Shown piece after piece: positions 38,248-46,919 of a DNA stretch of 64,000 nucleotides (positions within the stretch are counted from its first letter, which is position 1; every line of letters begins with the position of its first letter). The DNA comes from Nonomuraea roseoviolacea subsp. carminata. Lineage in GTDB: Bacteria > Actinomycetota > Actinomycetes > Streptosporangiales > Streptosporangiaceae. The DNA lies in the NCBI RefSeq assembly GCF_024172185.1, contig NZ_JAMZEC010000001.1, positions 3,286,001-3,350,000 on the forward strand, written 5' to 3'. The translations under genes were made by a program, and so were the position numbers. The notes below the pieces were generated by a model that searched no databases, was not told the DNA's origin, and was given only the letters and a program-made list of their open reading frames with translations.

Positions 38248-39210
38248 TTACGGGAGGACGGCGCCCATCCGCTTGACGGTGCGGATGACCGGCGACGTCT
38301 CCAGCTCCCGCACGCCCTCCAGGGGCGCGACCCGCTCGGTCAGGTACCGGTACAGATCCTGCGTGTCGCGGCAGGTCACCCCGGCCATGAGGTTGCTCGG
38401 CCCGGTGATGGCCGCGGCCACGTCCACCTCCGGGTGCGCCGCCAGCGCCGCCCCGACCTCCGCCAGCCGCGACGGGCGCACCTTCATCCACAGCCACGCC
38501 TCCGCCCGGTGGCCGAGGGCCCGTGACGGGATCTCGACGTCGAACCTGAGCGCGCCGGCGGCGCGGAGCTGGTCGAGGCGCCGCCGTACCGTGGACTGCG
38601 AGCAGCGCCCGGCCGCCGCCAGCTCGCCGTAGCCGGCCCGCCCGTCCTGGGCGAGCACCCGCAGCACGGCGCGGTCCTGCTCGCCGAGGGAGACCGCCGC
38701 CGGAACGGCGTCCTGCGGGGGGAGGTGGCGCAGCCGGGCCGCCTGGTCGTCGGACAGGACGGCGACGCGGCTGCGCCAGCCCGCGTACATGTGGAGGAAC
38801 GCGTGCGCGGTCATGGCGACGACCCGGGGCGTGCGGGGCAGCTTCTTCAGCAGCAGCTCGCCGCCGTCCTCACCGGCCGCGTGGACGCCGCAGACGATCT
38901 CGGTGCCGCCGGACATCAGGCGCACCCACACCGTGTCGTCCCGCCGGGCCAGCGCCTCGGCCACGGGCCCGGCGGCGTCGGGCGTGCAGACCAGCCGCAC
39001 AGCCCAGGAGGTGTGCCCGTACAGGGTGCCGTCGAGGACGCCGACGACGCGCAGCAGGCCCTCCCCGCGCAACCTCCGGTAGCGGCGGGCGATCGTGTGC
39101 TCCGAGACGCCCAGCACCTCGCCGATCCGGTTGAACGCGGCCCGCCCGTCGAGCTGCAGGGCGTGCACGAGAGCGAGGTCGATGGCGTCAAGCGAGCCGC
39201 TTTTCTCCAT
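38248..39210 (-). CDS. Two-domain Lrp/AsnC-family regulator
   Basis: A 320-residue regulator with duplicated Lrp architecture: helix-turn-helix (DAIDLALVHALQLDGRAAFNRIGEVLGVSEHTIARRY... in short form) with an AsnC domain, then a second set (RAVLRVLAQDGRAGYGELAAA, CSQSTVRRRLDQL) with AsnC domain near the C-terminus. Single-domain Lrp proteins are about 150 residues, so this is a tandem fusion that could act as an intramolecular dimer. It is divergent from the NmrA-like gene at 39292, its likely target. Confidence 0.86.
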   Translation of the reverse strand: MEKSGSLDAIDLALVHALQLDGRAAFNRIGEVLGVSEHTIARRYRRLRGEGLLRVVGVLDGTLYGHTSWAVRLVCTPDAAGPVAEALARRDDTVWVRLMSGGTEIVCGVHAAGEDGGELLLKKLPRTPRVVAMTAHAFLHMYAGWRSRVAVLSDDQAARLRHLPPQDAVPAAVSLGEQDRAVLRVLAQDGRAGYGELAAAGRCSQSTVRRRLDQLRAAGALRFDVEIPSRALGHRAEAWLWMKVRPSRLAEVGAALAAHPEVDVAAAITGPSNLMAGVTCRDTQDLYRYLTERVAPLEGVRELETSPVIRTVKRMGAVLP

Positions 39211-39291
39211 ATTTCATGATTTCACGATGGAAACGGGCGCTCGACCGGCTCTGAGGTGCCTCGTCCGGCCCGCCGCGACGATCGTTGGCTC

Positions 39292-40155
39292 ATGAGCACT
39301 TACCTGGTCTTCGGATCCACCGGCAACGTCGGCAGGAGGGTGGTCGAGCGGCTCTCCTGGTCGGGCGCCGCCGTGCGCGCCACCAGCCGCCGCCCCGAGT
39401 CCGCCCGGCTCCCCGAGGGGGTCGAGGTGGTCGCACCCGACCTGACCGCGCCCGGCGTCATGGACGGCGTCGAGGCGGTGTTCCTCATGTGGCCGTTCCA
39501 CTCGGACGAGCTCGCGGCCCCCTACCTCGACGCGATCAAGCGCGGCGCGCGGCGCGTCGTCTTCATGACCGGCGGCGGAGTGCGTCCCGAGCTGCCGCCC
39601 GGGCGGCAGCCGAACCCCGTCGCCCGCTGGCACGCCACCGTCGAGCACCTCATCCGGGAGTCGGGCCTGGAGTGGACGGTGCTGAGCCCCAGCACGTTCA
39701 TGGTCAACACCCTGTGGTGGGCCGACCAGATCCGGGCCGGCGACACCGTCCGGGGGGCGTACGGCTCGGTGGCGATGACGCCGATCCACGAGGACGACAT
39801 CGCGGCTGTGGCAGTGAGCGCGCTGACCGGCCCCGGGCACGCGGGACGCCGCTACACCCTGACCGGCCCGGAGGTGCTGACGCAGGCCGAGCAGGTACGG
39901 GTGATCGGCGAGGCCGTCGGCCGGCCGCTGCGCTGGCAGGAGCTCACCCGCGAGGAGGAGCGCGCGCGGCTGCTGGCGGACCCGTCCTTCCCGGACTCGT
40001 TCGTGGACGAGCTGCTCGACGGGTACGCGACGATGGCGTCGGCCCCGCCGCCGTCCGTCACCCCGGCGGTCGAGGAGATCACCGGGACGCCACCCGCCAC
40101 GCTCGCCGCGTGGGCCGTCGAGCACGCCGCCGCGTTCGAGAGGTTCCTGCCGTGA
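39292..40155 (+). CDS. NmrA-like NAD(P)-binding protein
   Basis: A 287-residue atypical short-chain dehydrogenase. STYLVFGSTGNVGRRVVERL is the nucleotide-binding loop, and WTVLSPSTFMVNTLWW resembles NmrA/azoreductase-like sugar epimerases that lack catalytic Tyr-Lys. The stop overlaps the FAD monooxygenase start at 40152, so the two are made together. ATG 39292 was chosen because the fold begins there. Confidence 0.83.
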   Translation: MSTYLVFGSTGNVGRRVVERLSWSGAAVRATSRRPESARLPEGVEVVAPDLTAPGVMDGVEAVFLMWPFHSDELAAPYLDAIKRGARRVVFMTGGGVRPELPPGRQPNPVARWHATVEHLIRESGLEWTVLSPSTFMVNTLWWADQIRAGDTVRGAYGSVAMTPIHEDDIAAVAVSALTGPGHAGRRYTLTGPEVLTQAEQVRVIGEAVGRPLRWQELTREEERARLLADPSFPDSFVDELLDGYATMASAPPPSVTPAVEEITGTPPATLAAWAVEHAAAFERFLP

Positions 40156-41243
40156 AGGTGATCGTGGCCGGCGCGGGGGTCGGCGGGCTGTGCCTGGCCA
40201 ACGCGCTGCGCGGGGCCGGGATCGAGGTGTCCGTCCACGAGCGCGACCCCGCGGTGGGCACCCGCCGCCAGGGGTACCGGCTGCACCTGGGCGACACGGG
40301 CATCGAGGCGCTCTCCTCGGCGCTGCCGGCCGGGCGGTGGGCGGAGCTCCTGGCCGGCGCGCACGTGCCGGAGCCGCGCTTCGTCCGCCTCGACCCGAGC
40401 CTGAACGTGCTGGACGTCCTGGAGCACGGCGGCCGGCACCTGTCCGTGGACCGCGAGACGCTGCGCCGGACGCTGCTGGCGGGCGTGGCGGACGCCGTCA
40501 CGTTCGGATCCCGCCTGACGGGCTTCGAGATCCGGCCGGACCGGGTGACGGCGTCGTTCGCGGACGGGTCCGCCGTCACGGGTGACGTGCTGGTGGGGGC
40601 CGACGGGATCGGCTCCGCCGTGCGAGCGCGGTACCTGCCGCACGCCCGGGTCGTGGGCACCGGCCTGGTCCAGCTCTACGGCAAGATCCCGCTCGGCCTG
40701 GCGGACGGCATGGGGAACGTGTTCACCGCGATCACCGGGCCCGGCCACCGGACCGTGGGGGTCGCGCCCACCCGGGGCTACGCGACGTGCTCCTTCGGCG
40801 CCCGCGCCGAGGACCTCCCGCCCGGCCTGGACCTGATGACCCAGGAGGATCTGCGCGCCCTGGTCCTGGAGAGGACGCCCGGCTGGCACCCCCGCGTCCA
40901 CGACATGATCACCCGGTGGAGGGAGATCATGCCGCTGGAGGTGCGGACCAGCGTGCCGCTCCCGCCCTGGCCGGCGACGCGGGTCACGCTGCTGGGCGAC
41001 GCCGTGCACGCGATGAGCCCGGCGGCCGGGGCCGGGGCCAACGTCGCCCTGCGCGACGCGACGACTTTGGCCGCCGCCCTCGCCGGCTGCGCGGATCCGC
41101 TGGAGGGGGTGCGGGCGTACGAGGCGGAGATGACCGGGTACGGCTTCGCCGCCGTGCGGACCTCCGCCGCCAACGGGGCCCGCTTCCTCGGCCAGGACCC
41201 CCTCCCCGAGGAGGCCGCGGGGGTCAGCACAGGGTCGCGGTGA
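40152..41243 (+). CDS. FAD-dependent monooxygenase
   Basis: A 363-residue group A flavoprotein hydroxylase. KVIVAGAGVGGLCLANAL is the FAD loop; VGADGIGSAVRARYL is the DG motif, and RVTLLGDAVHAMSPAAGAGANVALRD the second FAD motif. Such enzymes hydroxylate aromatic or polyketide substrates using NAD(P)H and oxygen. The GTG start overlaps the NmrA stop by four bases. The last 20 bases overlap the convergent secreted-protein gene. Confidence 0.87.
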   Translation: MKVIVAGAGVGGLCLANALRGAGIEVSVHERDPAVGTRRQGYRLHLGDTGIEALSSALPAGRWAELLAGAHVPEPRFVRLDPSLNVLDVLEHGGRHLSVDRETLRRTLLAGVADAVTFGSRLTGFEIRPDRVTASFADGSAVTGDVLVGADGIGSAVRARYLPHARVVGTGLVQLYGKIPLGLADGMGNVFTAITGPGHRTVGVAPTRGYATCSFGARAEDLPPGLDLMTQEDLRALVLERTPGWHPRVHDMITRWREIMPLEVRTSVPLPPWPATRVTLLGDAVHAMSPAAGAGANVALRDATTLAAALAGCADPLEGVRAYEAEMTGYGFAAVRTSAANGARFLGQDPLPEEAAGVSTGSR

Positions 41244-41697
41244 TCCTGGAGGTCACGTCGACGGCGGCGGCGCTGCCGGCGTAGGTGAGCTTCCGGACGC
41301 GCGCGCTGAGGGTGTAGTCGCCATTCCCCTGGCAGGCGAAGCTGACGGGCCATGGCCTGACCGTCGTGCCGTCGTCCTGCTGGTTGACGGCCTGGAAGGA
41401 GCCCGATTTGAGGGTCTGCGTGCCCTTGCTCAGGACGTACGTGCCCTCGATGACGCACTGACGGTGTTCGTCGCCGATGATGGTGCGCCGCGCGCAGGTG
41501 GGCGGCTCCACCGAGGCGACCGGGGCGGGTGAGCCGGTGAGGCAGACGTCCCACTGGGCCTGGACGCCGGAGGTGGTGATGGCGGTGGACCTGCACTGGG
41601 CGGCCGCGTGGGCGCTCCCGGCTCCGGCCACCGCCGTCAGGGCGGACGGGACGAGCAGGGCGAGGACGAGAAGCGCGTCCGTCGTACGACGAGTCAT
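41224..41697 (-). CDS. Secreted protein of unknown function
   Basis: A 157-residue protein with a signal peptide (MTRRTTDALLVLALLVPSAL, cleavage after AHA near residue 31). The mature part has five or six Cys that may form disulfides (QCRSTAIT, WDVCLTG, PTCARR, RQCVIEG, FACQGNG, ATLC). It is beta-rich and I know no family. ATG 41697 is preferred to a start four codons upstream. Convergent with the monooxygenase and divergent from the MarR gene. Confidence 0.7.
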   Translation of the reverse strand: MTRRTTDALLVLALLVPSALTAVAGAGSAHAAAQCRSTAITTSGVQAQWDVCLTGSPAPVASVEPPTCARRTIIGDEHRQCVIEGTYVLSKGTQTLKSGSFQAVNQQDDGTTVRPWPVSFACQGNGDYTLSARVRKLTYAGSAAAVDVTSRITATLC

Positions 41698-41752
41698 GAC
41701 CGCAGGCAATCGCCCTCGGGCGGCGCCTGGACAAGGAGACTCGCCATATTGG

Positions 41753-41793
41753 GAAGTACGTACTAATCTTTCTCCTTACCATGAAGGACGTAC
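41753..41793. promoter_or_regulatory. Direct-repeat operator at the MarR gene start
   Basis: GAAGTACGTAC (41753-41763, with the palindrome GTACGTAC) recurs as GAAGGACGTAC (41783-41793), 30 bases later and just inside the MarR coding sequence. The spacing of about three turns fits two regulator sites; autoregulation is likely. Confidence 0.45.
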
Positions 41794-42359
41794 ATAATTA
41801 CGACCGCGACCCCGACGGGTCCCTCTACGACCCCCGGGTCAGAGCCGCCATGGCCGGCTTCGCCGGTGGCGACCCCGCCGACCCCCTCACCCTGCTCACC
41901 TGCGAGGCGGGCGCCGCCGTCCGCACCGCCTACCACTCCGTCGAGCGCATGCGCGCGCACGGCTCCCAGGGCCGGGGAGTCAGTGCGGGCGCGCTCGACC
42001 TGCTGCTCCGGCTGAACGGCAGCGACCAGGGCATCAGCATCGGCGACCTCGCCCGGGCCGCCGGGGTCAGCTCCCGCAACGTCACCGGCCTGATGGACAC
42101 CCTGGAGAACGACGGGCTCGCCCTCCGGGTCCCCGACCCGGGCGACCGGCGCTCGGTGCTGGCCCGGATCACCCCCGCCGGACGGGCCTGGATCGAGGCG
42201 TTCCGCGAACCGTCCCGGCTGGCCATGCGGGCCATGTTCCAGGGGTTCTCCGCCGAGGAACTGGTCGTCTTCCGCGACCTCTGCCTGCGGCTGGCCGCCA
42301 ACCAGCACCAGCTCGCCGACCGCCTCTCCCACCTCTCCCAGAACGGGGACCAGCCATGA
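41781..42359 (+). CDS. MarR-family transcriptional regulator
   Basis: A 192-residue winged helix-turn-helix protein. GVSAGALDLLLRLNGSDQG opens the DNA-binding part, ISIGDLARAAGVSSRNVTGLM is the recognition helix, and DPGDRRSVLARITPAG the wing. Its stop overlaps the start of the next gene (ATGA), so the SnoaL-like protein is co-translated. The repeats at 41753-41793 are its likely operator. Confidence 0.87.
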   Translation: MKDVHNYDRDPDGSLYDPRVRAAMAGFAGGDPADPLTLLTCEAGAAVRTAYHSVERMRAHGSQGRGVSAGALDLLLRLNGSDQGISIGDLARAAGVSSRNVTGLMDTLENDGLALRVPDPGDRRSVLARITPAGRAWIEAFREPSRLAMRAMFQGFSAEELVVFRDLCLRLAANQHQLADRLSHLSQNGDQP

Positions 42360-42739
42360 CGACCGTGACCGCCGCGGAACAGACCCGGCGCACCGTGCGC
42401 GGCTACCACGAGGCCCGCTTCCGCGGGGAGGTGGGCGCGGCGGCCGAGCACCTGGGAGAGCCGTTCCGCTTCCAGAGCCCGTTCATCACCTCGGACGACC
42501 GGGAGGGCCACCTGGCGACCCTGCCGGGGTTCGTGTCGATCGTGACGGGCGTCGACCTGATCAGCGAGCTGTACGGGGACGCGGAGGCGACGCTCGTGTA
42601 CGACGTGCACACCGCGACACCGGTCGGCACGCAGCGCACGGCCGAGCACTTCCGCCTCGCCGACGGCAAGATCACCTCGATCATGCTGCTCTTCGACGCC
42701 GCGCCGTGGCAGCCGATGAAGGCGCACATCGAGCCCTGA
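42356..42739 (+). CDS. SnoaL/NTF2-like protein
   Basis: A 127-residue protein of the NTF2-like fold: YHEARFRGEVGAAAEHL at the start, FITSDDREGHLATLPGFVS, and a last strand IMLLFDAAPWQPM. These include ketosteroid isomerase-like enzymes and binding proteins. It overlaps the MarR gene by four bases, so the regulator and this protein form an operon. Confidence 0.72.
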   Translation: MTTVTAAEQTRRTVRGYHEARFRGEVGAAAEHLGEPFRFQSPFITSDDREGHLATLPGFVSIVTGVDLISELYGDAEATLVYDVHTATPVGTQRTAEHFRLADGKITSIMLLFDAAPWQPMKAHIEP

Positions 42740-42758
42740 GCCCCGCGTCTTGAGGGGC

Positions 42759-43577
42759 CTACCTCAGGAACTCCCGCGCGCCCCGCAGCCGCGTCCGCAG
42801 GACCTGCTGCGTCGCCGTGCAGTCCAGCCGCACGTCGAGCGGGCCGGGCACGTCCGTGTCCGCCCGCCGGCCGCGCGCCAGCCGCGCCGGATCGAGCCCG
42901 TCCCGGCGCGCGACCAGACAGCCGAGCTCGTACCGGCTCACCGCGTCGGCCCCGGCCACGTGGTGGATCCCCCGGCGATCGGACCCGGCGAGCTCCAGCA
43001 GAGCCGCCGCCAGGTCCTCGACATGCACCGGGCAACGCACGTCGTCCGTGAACAGCACGCCCTGTCTCTGACCGGTCGCCAGGGCCCGTACGAACGACTC
43101 ATGGCCGGACCGGCCGTCACCGACGATCAGTGACGTCCGGACGACCACCGCGCCCGGCGCGATCGCCCGCACCGCCACCTCGGCAGCCGCCTTCGCCGCC
43201 CCGTACGGGGAGACCGGGTCCGGCACGCTGTCCTCGGCGTAGGTGACCGCCTCCCCCGAGAAGACGGCGTCGCTCGACACGTGCACCAGCCGCCCGCCCG
43301 CCGCCGCGACGGCGAGGGCCACGTGGGCGGCGCCGTCCGCCGTCGCCGTCCAGTCCGGCTTGCGGTACGCGGTGTTGACGACGACGTCCGGTGCGAGCGT
43401 GCCGACCAGCTCGGCGACCGCCTCCCGGTCACGGACGTCGAGAGGCGACCGGGCGACGCCCGGGGTCGCGCCGGGGCGGGTCATGAAGGTGGCGGCCACG
43501 GTGTGGCCGGCGGCGAGCGCCCGCCGGGCCAGCTCGCCGCCGAGAAAGCCGGTGCCCCCGACGATGAGCAGCCTCAT
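42759..43577 (-). CDS. RmlD-like NAD(P)-dependent reductase
   Basis: A 272-residue SDR enzyme related to dTDP-4-dehydrorhamnose reductases. MRLLIVGGTGFLGGELARRA is the Rossmann loop; DVVVNTAYRKPDW, LVHVSSDAVFSGE and YGAAKAAAE (the YxxxK pair) follow the RmlD pattern. No other rhamnose genes are near, so no symbol is given. It could reduce another nucleotide sugar or small ketone. Confidence 0.8.
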   Translation of the reverse strand: MRLLIVGGTGFLGGELARRALAAGHTVAATFMTRPGATPGVARSPLDVRDREAVAELVGTLAPDVVVNTAYRKPDWTATADGAAHVALAVAAAGGRLVHVSSDAVFSGEAVTYAEDSVPDPVSPYGAAKAAAEVAVRAIAPGAVVVRTSLIVGDGRSGHESFVRALATGQRQGVLFTDDVRCPVHVEDLAAALLELAGSDRRGIHHVAGADAVSRYELGCLVARRDGLDPARLARGRRADTDVPGPLDVRLDCTATQQVLRTRLRGAREFLR

Positions 43578-43739
43578 GGGCGATCACCTGTCCTTTCCTT
43601 CCGTCGCGTGCCCGGGCGTACCTCCCTCATGATGACGGCGGCGTCGCGACTTGGCGCCGAATGCCGCAAAGCGGTCATCTAGTGTTATGTCGGGCCGTCG
43701 CGGCAAGGCTCGTGGCAGGACTCGCGGAAGGGAAGACGG

Positions 43740-44384
43740 ATGCTCCTGAGTGGCATGATCGCCTTTGCGATCGCCTCCCTGCTCATGTCCATGATTCCCG
43801 GGCCCACCACCGTGGTGATCCTGCGGCAGTCCATCCGCGCGGGCCGGTCGGCGGGAGTGGCGACCGTGCTCGGCAACGAGACCGGGTGGCTGGCGTGGTG
43901 CCTGGGGGCGGCGTTCGGCCTGTCCGCGCTGCTCGTCGTGTCCGAGCTCGCCTTCGACGTCATGCGGATCGTCGGCGCGATCGTCCTGGTCTGGTTCGGC
44001 GCGAGGATGCTGTGGCAGGCGCGGCGCGCCGCCGAAGGAGCCCCGTCCGGAGACCTGACCGCGCCGGCGCCCGCCGGCCCCTCGTTGTGGAGCTGCTACC
44101 GGTCGGGGCTGCTGACCAACCTGGCCAATCCGAAGGCGGGCGTGTTCGCGCTCTCCTTCCTGCCGCAGTTCGTGCCCGAGGGCGCTCCGGCGCTGCCGAC
44201 GCTGCTGCTCCTGGCGGTGGCCTCGGCCCTGATCGACCTGGCCTGGTATCTGGGGATCGTCCGGCTGGTCGGCGCGGCCGAGGGGTTCTTCAAGCGACCC
44301 GCCGTACGCCGTCGCCTGGAGTACGTGTCGGGCACCCTGCTGATCGGCCTGGCCGTCCGCCTCGCCCTGACGAGCAAGCCCTAG
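43740..44384 (+). CDS. LysE-family exporter
   Basis: A 214-residue membrane protein of the LysE/RhtB type with five to six helices. LLMSMIPGPTTVVILRQSIRAG is the family hallmark at the N-terminus; the NLANPKAGVFALSFLPQF motif follows after the cytoplasmic loop. The family exports amino acids and similar metabolites. GAAGGGAAG lies seven bases before ATG 43740. It overlaps the convergent membrane gene by four bases. Confidence 0.87.
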   Translation: MLLSGMIAFAIASLLMSMIPGPTTVVILRQSIRAGRSAGVATVLGNETGWLAWCLGAAFGLSALLVVSELAFDVMRIVGAIVLVWFGARMLWQARRAAEGAPSGDLTAPAPAGPSLWSCYRSGLLTNLANPKAGVFALSFLPQFVPEGAPALPTLLLLAVASALIDLAWYLGIVRLVGAAEGFFKRPAVRRRLEYVSGTLLIGLAVRLALTSKP

Positions 44385-44944
44385 CGCGACTCGGTCGGTC
44401 TGGCCGCGGTCGCATCCCGGTGGGCCAGCATCATGAGGCCACCCGCCTGCAGGTTCGCCGCGACGAACAGGATGAACGCCCCCAGGCCGAGCCAGCCGGC
44501 GAACCGCTGAGGAGCGCCGGTGGCGCCGCCGTCGCCGATCATGAACGTCCCCCACACGCCGAGGGTCGACAGCACGGCGTACGGATACACCACCCACAGG
44601 ACGGCCGACAGGACCAGCATCACGCGCCTGGTCCACCCTCGTGACCGGCGCAGCAGCAAGGCGACGAGGCCCAGGCAGACCGTGACCGCCCCGACCGGGA
44701 TCGCCAGCCTCCGCACCGCTCTCCGCATCATGGCCATGTCGTCAGCCAGGCCCTCGGGAGGCGCGGCGAGCTCGATGTGGTCCTGGATGGTCGCGTCGAC
44801 GGCGTACCGGATGGCCACGTAGAGGCCGGCCGTGTAGACCGCCGAGAGGACGAGCCCCGACATCATCAGAACCGGCCCACGCCGGAAGACGGCGATCACG
44901 CGGCGGGGACGCGGAAGCCACGAGGACGCGCCAGGTCCACTCAA
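44381..44944 (-). CDS. Four-helix membrane protein of unknown function
   Basis: About 187 residues with four hydrophobic segments (about 25-47, 80-97, 107-128 and 145-170). No family recognised. A TTG at 44944 with GAGGGGG upstream gives a full N-terminus, but a GTG at 44896 would also open the protein just before the first helix. Tail-to-tail with the LysE exporter. Confidence 0.6.
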   Translation of the reverse strand: MSGPGASSWLPRPRRVIAVFRRGPVLMMSGLVLSAVYTAGLYVAIRYAVDATIQDHIELAAPPEGLADDMAMMRRAVRRLAIPVGAVTVCLGLVALLLRRSRGWTRRVMLVLSAVLWVVYPYAVLSTLGVWGTFMIGDGGATGAPQRFAGWLGLGAFILFVAANLQAGGLMMLAHRDATAARPTESR

Positions 44945-45021
44945 GGAACGACCACCCCCTCAGAGGTCCAGTGATCATAGCGAGTGGGGCGCGGACATGG
45001 AGGCCGCTGGCATCGCACCGC

Positions 45022-45720
45022 TCAGACTCGGCCGGTCGTACGGCCGGCGGTGTAGGCCGCGCGCCACTGCTCAGCCGCTTCGAGCATGGCGTGGCCGACG
45101 TGGTGGAAGAAGTCCCCGATGTCGCGCAGCCTGGCCCCGGCGGGTGAGGTGGCCCCGAGGGTCTCCGCTCCCTGACGGGCGAAGTCGGCCAGCAGGGTGT
45201 TCTGGCGGGCGCTGGCCATCCAGCCGCGGAACCAGGCGTCGGCGTCGATGACGTAGCGGTCGCGGCGGCGGCGCGGGTCGCGGTCGCGGCGGATGAGCTC
45301 CTGCTGTTCGAGCTCGGCGACGGCCTTGGAGATGGAGGCCGGACTGACCTGGAGGTGCCGGGCGAGCTCGGCCGCGGTGAGGCTGCCGCTGTCGGTGAGG
45401 TAGAGGGCGGCGAGCACACGAGCGGTCATGCGCGACAGCCCCGTGCTGATCATGATCTCGGTGAACCGCTCTTCCAGGTCGCCGACCGCCCCGGAGCCGC
45501 GGTCCGCGGGGACCGGCTGACTCCGGCGGGCGCGTTGCCGCGTGGCCTGGTGCGCCTCGTCGGCCCGGTAGCCGTCGCGACCGCCGTTGCGGGCCACCTC
45601 GCGCGTGATGGTGGACAGCGGCCGGTTCAGGCGAGCGGCGATCTCGGTGTGGCTGAGCCCCTCGGCCAGGCCGTCGGCGATCCGCCGGCGGTCCTGGTGG
45701 GTCAGTCTGCCTCCGGGCAT
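45022..45720 (-). CDS. Regulator fusing IS30-type helix-turn-helix to a MarR/GbsR domain
   Basis: A 232-residue protein in two parts. Residues about 4-62 (LTHQDRRRIADGLAEGLSHT, RPLSTITREVARNGG, GYRADEAHQ) match the N-terminal helix-turn-helix of IS30 transposases. Residues 80-220 are a GbsR/MarR-like winged helix domain (ARVLAALYLTDSGSLTAAEL, VSPASISKAVAELEQ). It has no DDE catalytic domain, so this is a captured DNA-binding domain, not a transposase. GGAAGG lies eight bases before ATG 45720. The divergent gap holds four similar half-sites, probably its operators. Confidence 0.83.
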   Translation of the reverse strand: MPGGRLTHQDRRRIADGLAEGLSHTEIAARLNRPLSTITREVARNGGRDGYRADEAHQATRQRARRSQPVPADRGSGAVGDLEERFTEIMISTGLSRMTARVLAALYLTDSGSLTAAELARHLQVSPASISKAVAELEQQELIRRDRDPRRRRDRYVIDADAWFRGWMASARQNTLLADFARQGAETLGATSPAGARLRDIGDFFHHVGHAMLEAAEQWRAAYTAGRTTGRV

Positions 45721-45760
45721 GGACGGCGCCTTCCTGTTCGCGCGGAGCGGTGACAAGGGA

Positions 45761-45890
45761 GTCTTGCATTCGCCCCCATCTCATTGCAAGTCTGCGCGCA
45801 TGCGTTCACGCTCACACCATTGCAAGTCGCTGACTTTCCACGGTTAATCAGCGGATCTGATGTTGACGAAGTAGTAAATGCAAGTTAGCT
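45761..45890. promoter_or_regulatory. Four TTGCAAGTC-like sites and a promoter between divergent genes
   Basis: ATTGCAAGTC occurs at 45783-45792 and 45819-45828; a variant AATGCAAGTT begins at 45877, and an inverted variant GTCTTGCATT is at 45761-45770. TTGACG (45863-45868) and TAGCTT (45886-45891) with 17 bases between form a good promoter for the 45948 gene, and the third site lies in its spacer, as for a repressor. The obvious binder is the IS30-HTH/MarR fusion encoded to the left. Confidence 0.6.
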
Positions 45891-45947
45891 TTTGCTCTGT
45901 CGCGAACATCAGGTGGCGCGACGTCAGACGCCGTGACGGGAGTCCCC

Positions 45948-46919
45948 ATGAAGTCCTGGCATCGCCCGCTGCTGGTCTGCGCCGGGCTCATGTCCGCCCT
46001 GATCCTGGTCAGCCTCGTCGGCCTGGTGACCGACGGCCGGACCCTGCTGGGCGAGTCGGTGTGGGTCAAACCGTTGAAGTTCGGCTTCGCCTTCGCCCTC
46101 TACACCGGGACGCTGGCCTGGCTGATCTCCAAGCTGACCAGGGGCAGGCGCCTGAGCTGGTGGCTCGGCACCGTCTTCGCGCTCGGCGCGACCGTCGAGG
46201 TCGGCGCCATCACCACCCAGGCGGCCCGCGGTACCTTCAGCCACTTCAACGCCGACCAGAGCGACCCCGTCACCCTGGCGCTGGTCCCGGTTCTCACCAC
46301 CGGGGTGATGACCCTGCTGATCGTGCAACTGATCATCGCCGTCATGGTGCTGGCCCAGCGCGCCGCCGGCCCCGCGCTCACCCTCGCCATCCGCGCCGGG
46401 CTCGGGCTGGCCACCGCGGGCATGCTCATCCCGGTCTACTGGATGGTCGCCGGCCTCCACCCCCGTACGGTCACCGACGCCAACGGCGCCCGCATACCGA
46501 TGTACCAGGGCCACGGCATCGGCGACCCCGACGGCCACGGCATGCCCCTCACCAACTGGAGCGTCACCGGCGGCGACTTCCGCGTCCCGCACTTCTTCGC
46601 CCTGCACGGCATCCAGGTGCTGCTCGTCGTCACCGCGGCCCTGGCCGCCCTGGCCGCCCGGCACGCCTGGCTGCGCGACGAGCGCGTCCGCGCCCGCCTG
46701 GTGGGCTGCGCCGCGCTCGGCTACAGCGGCCTGGTCGCCGTGGTGACCTGGCAGGCCGGACGCGGCCAGTCCCTGATCCACCCCGACACGGCCACCCTCG
46801 CCGCCCTCGCCGCGGTGGTGGCCGTCACCGCGCTCACCACCACCTGGACGGTCCTCGCCGCCGGACGAGCGGCCACCCTCCGAACACCTCTCATGGCCTC
46901 TGAAAGGAACTCGACATGA
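45948..46919 (+). CDS. Multi-pass membrane protein of unknown function
   Basis: 323 residues with about eight hydrophobic helices. The N-terminal region (SVWVKPLKFGFAFALYTGTL) is a recurrent feature of uncharacterised actinobacterial membrane proteins. ATG 45948 is used, with GACGGGAG upstream. Its stop overlaps the serine hydrolase start by four bases, and it lies under the promoter with TTGCAAGTC sites, so the two form an operon controlled by the IS30-HTH/MarR protein. Confidence 0.72.
   Translation: MKSWHRPLLVCAGLMSALILVSLVGLVTDGRTLLGESVWVKPLKFGFAFALYTGTLAWLISKLTRGRRLSWWLGTVFALGATVEVGAITTQAARGTFSHFNADQSDPVTLALVPVLTTGVMTLLIVQLIIAVMVLAQRAAGPALTLAIRAGLGLATAGMLIPVYWMVAGLHPRTVTDANGARIPMYQGHGIGDPDGHGMPLTNWSVTGGDFRVPHFFALHGIQVLLVVTAALAALAARHAWLRDERVRARLVGCAALGYSGLVAVVTWQAGRGQSLIHPDTATLAALAAVVAVTALTTTWTVLAAGRAATLRTPLMASERNST

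Noticed and set aside
45022-45720. IS30 transposase remnant
   Set aside because: Only the helix-turn-helix is shared; there is no DDE domain and the rest is an intact MarR-like regulator.
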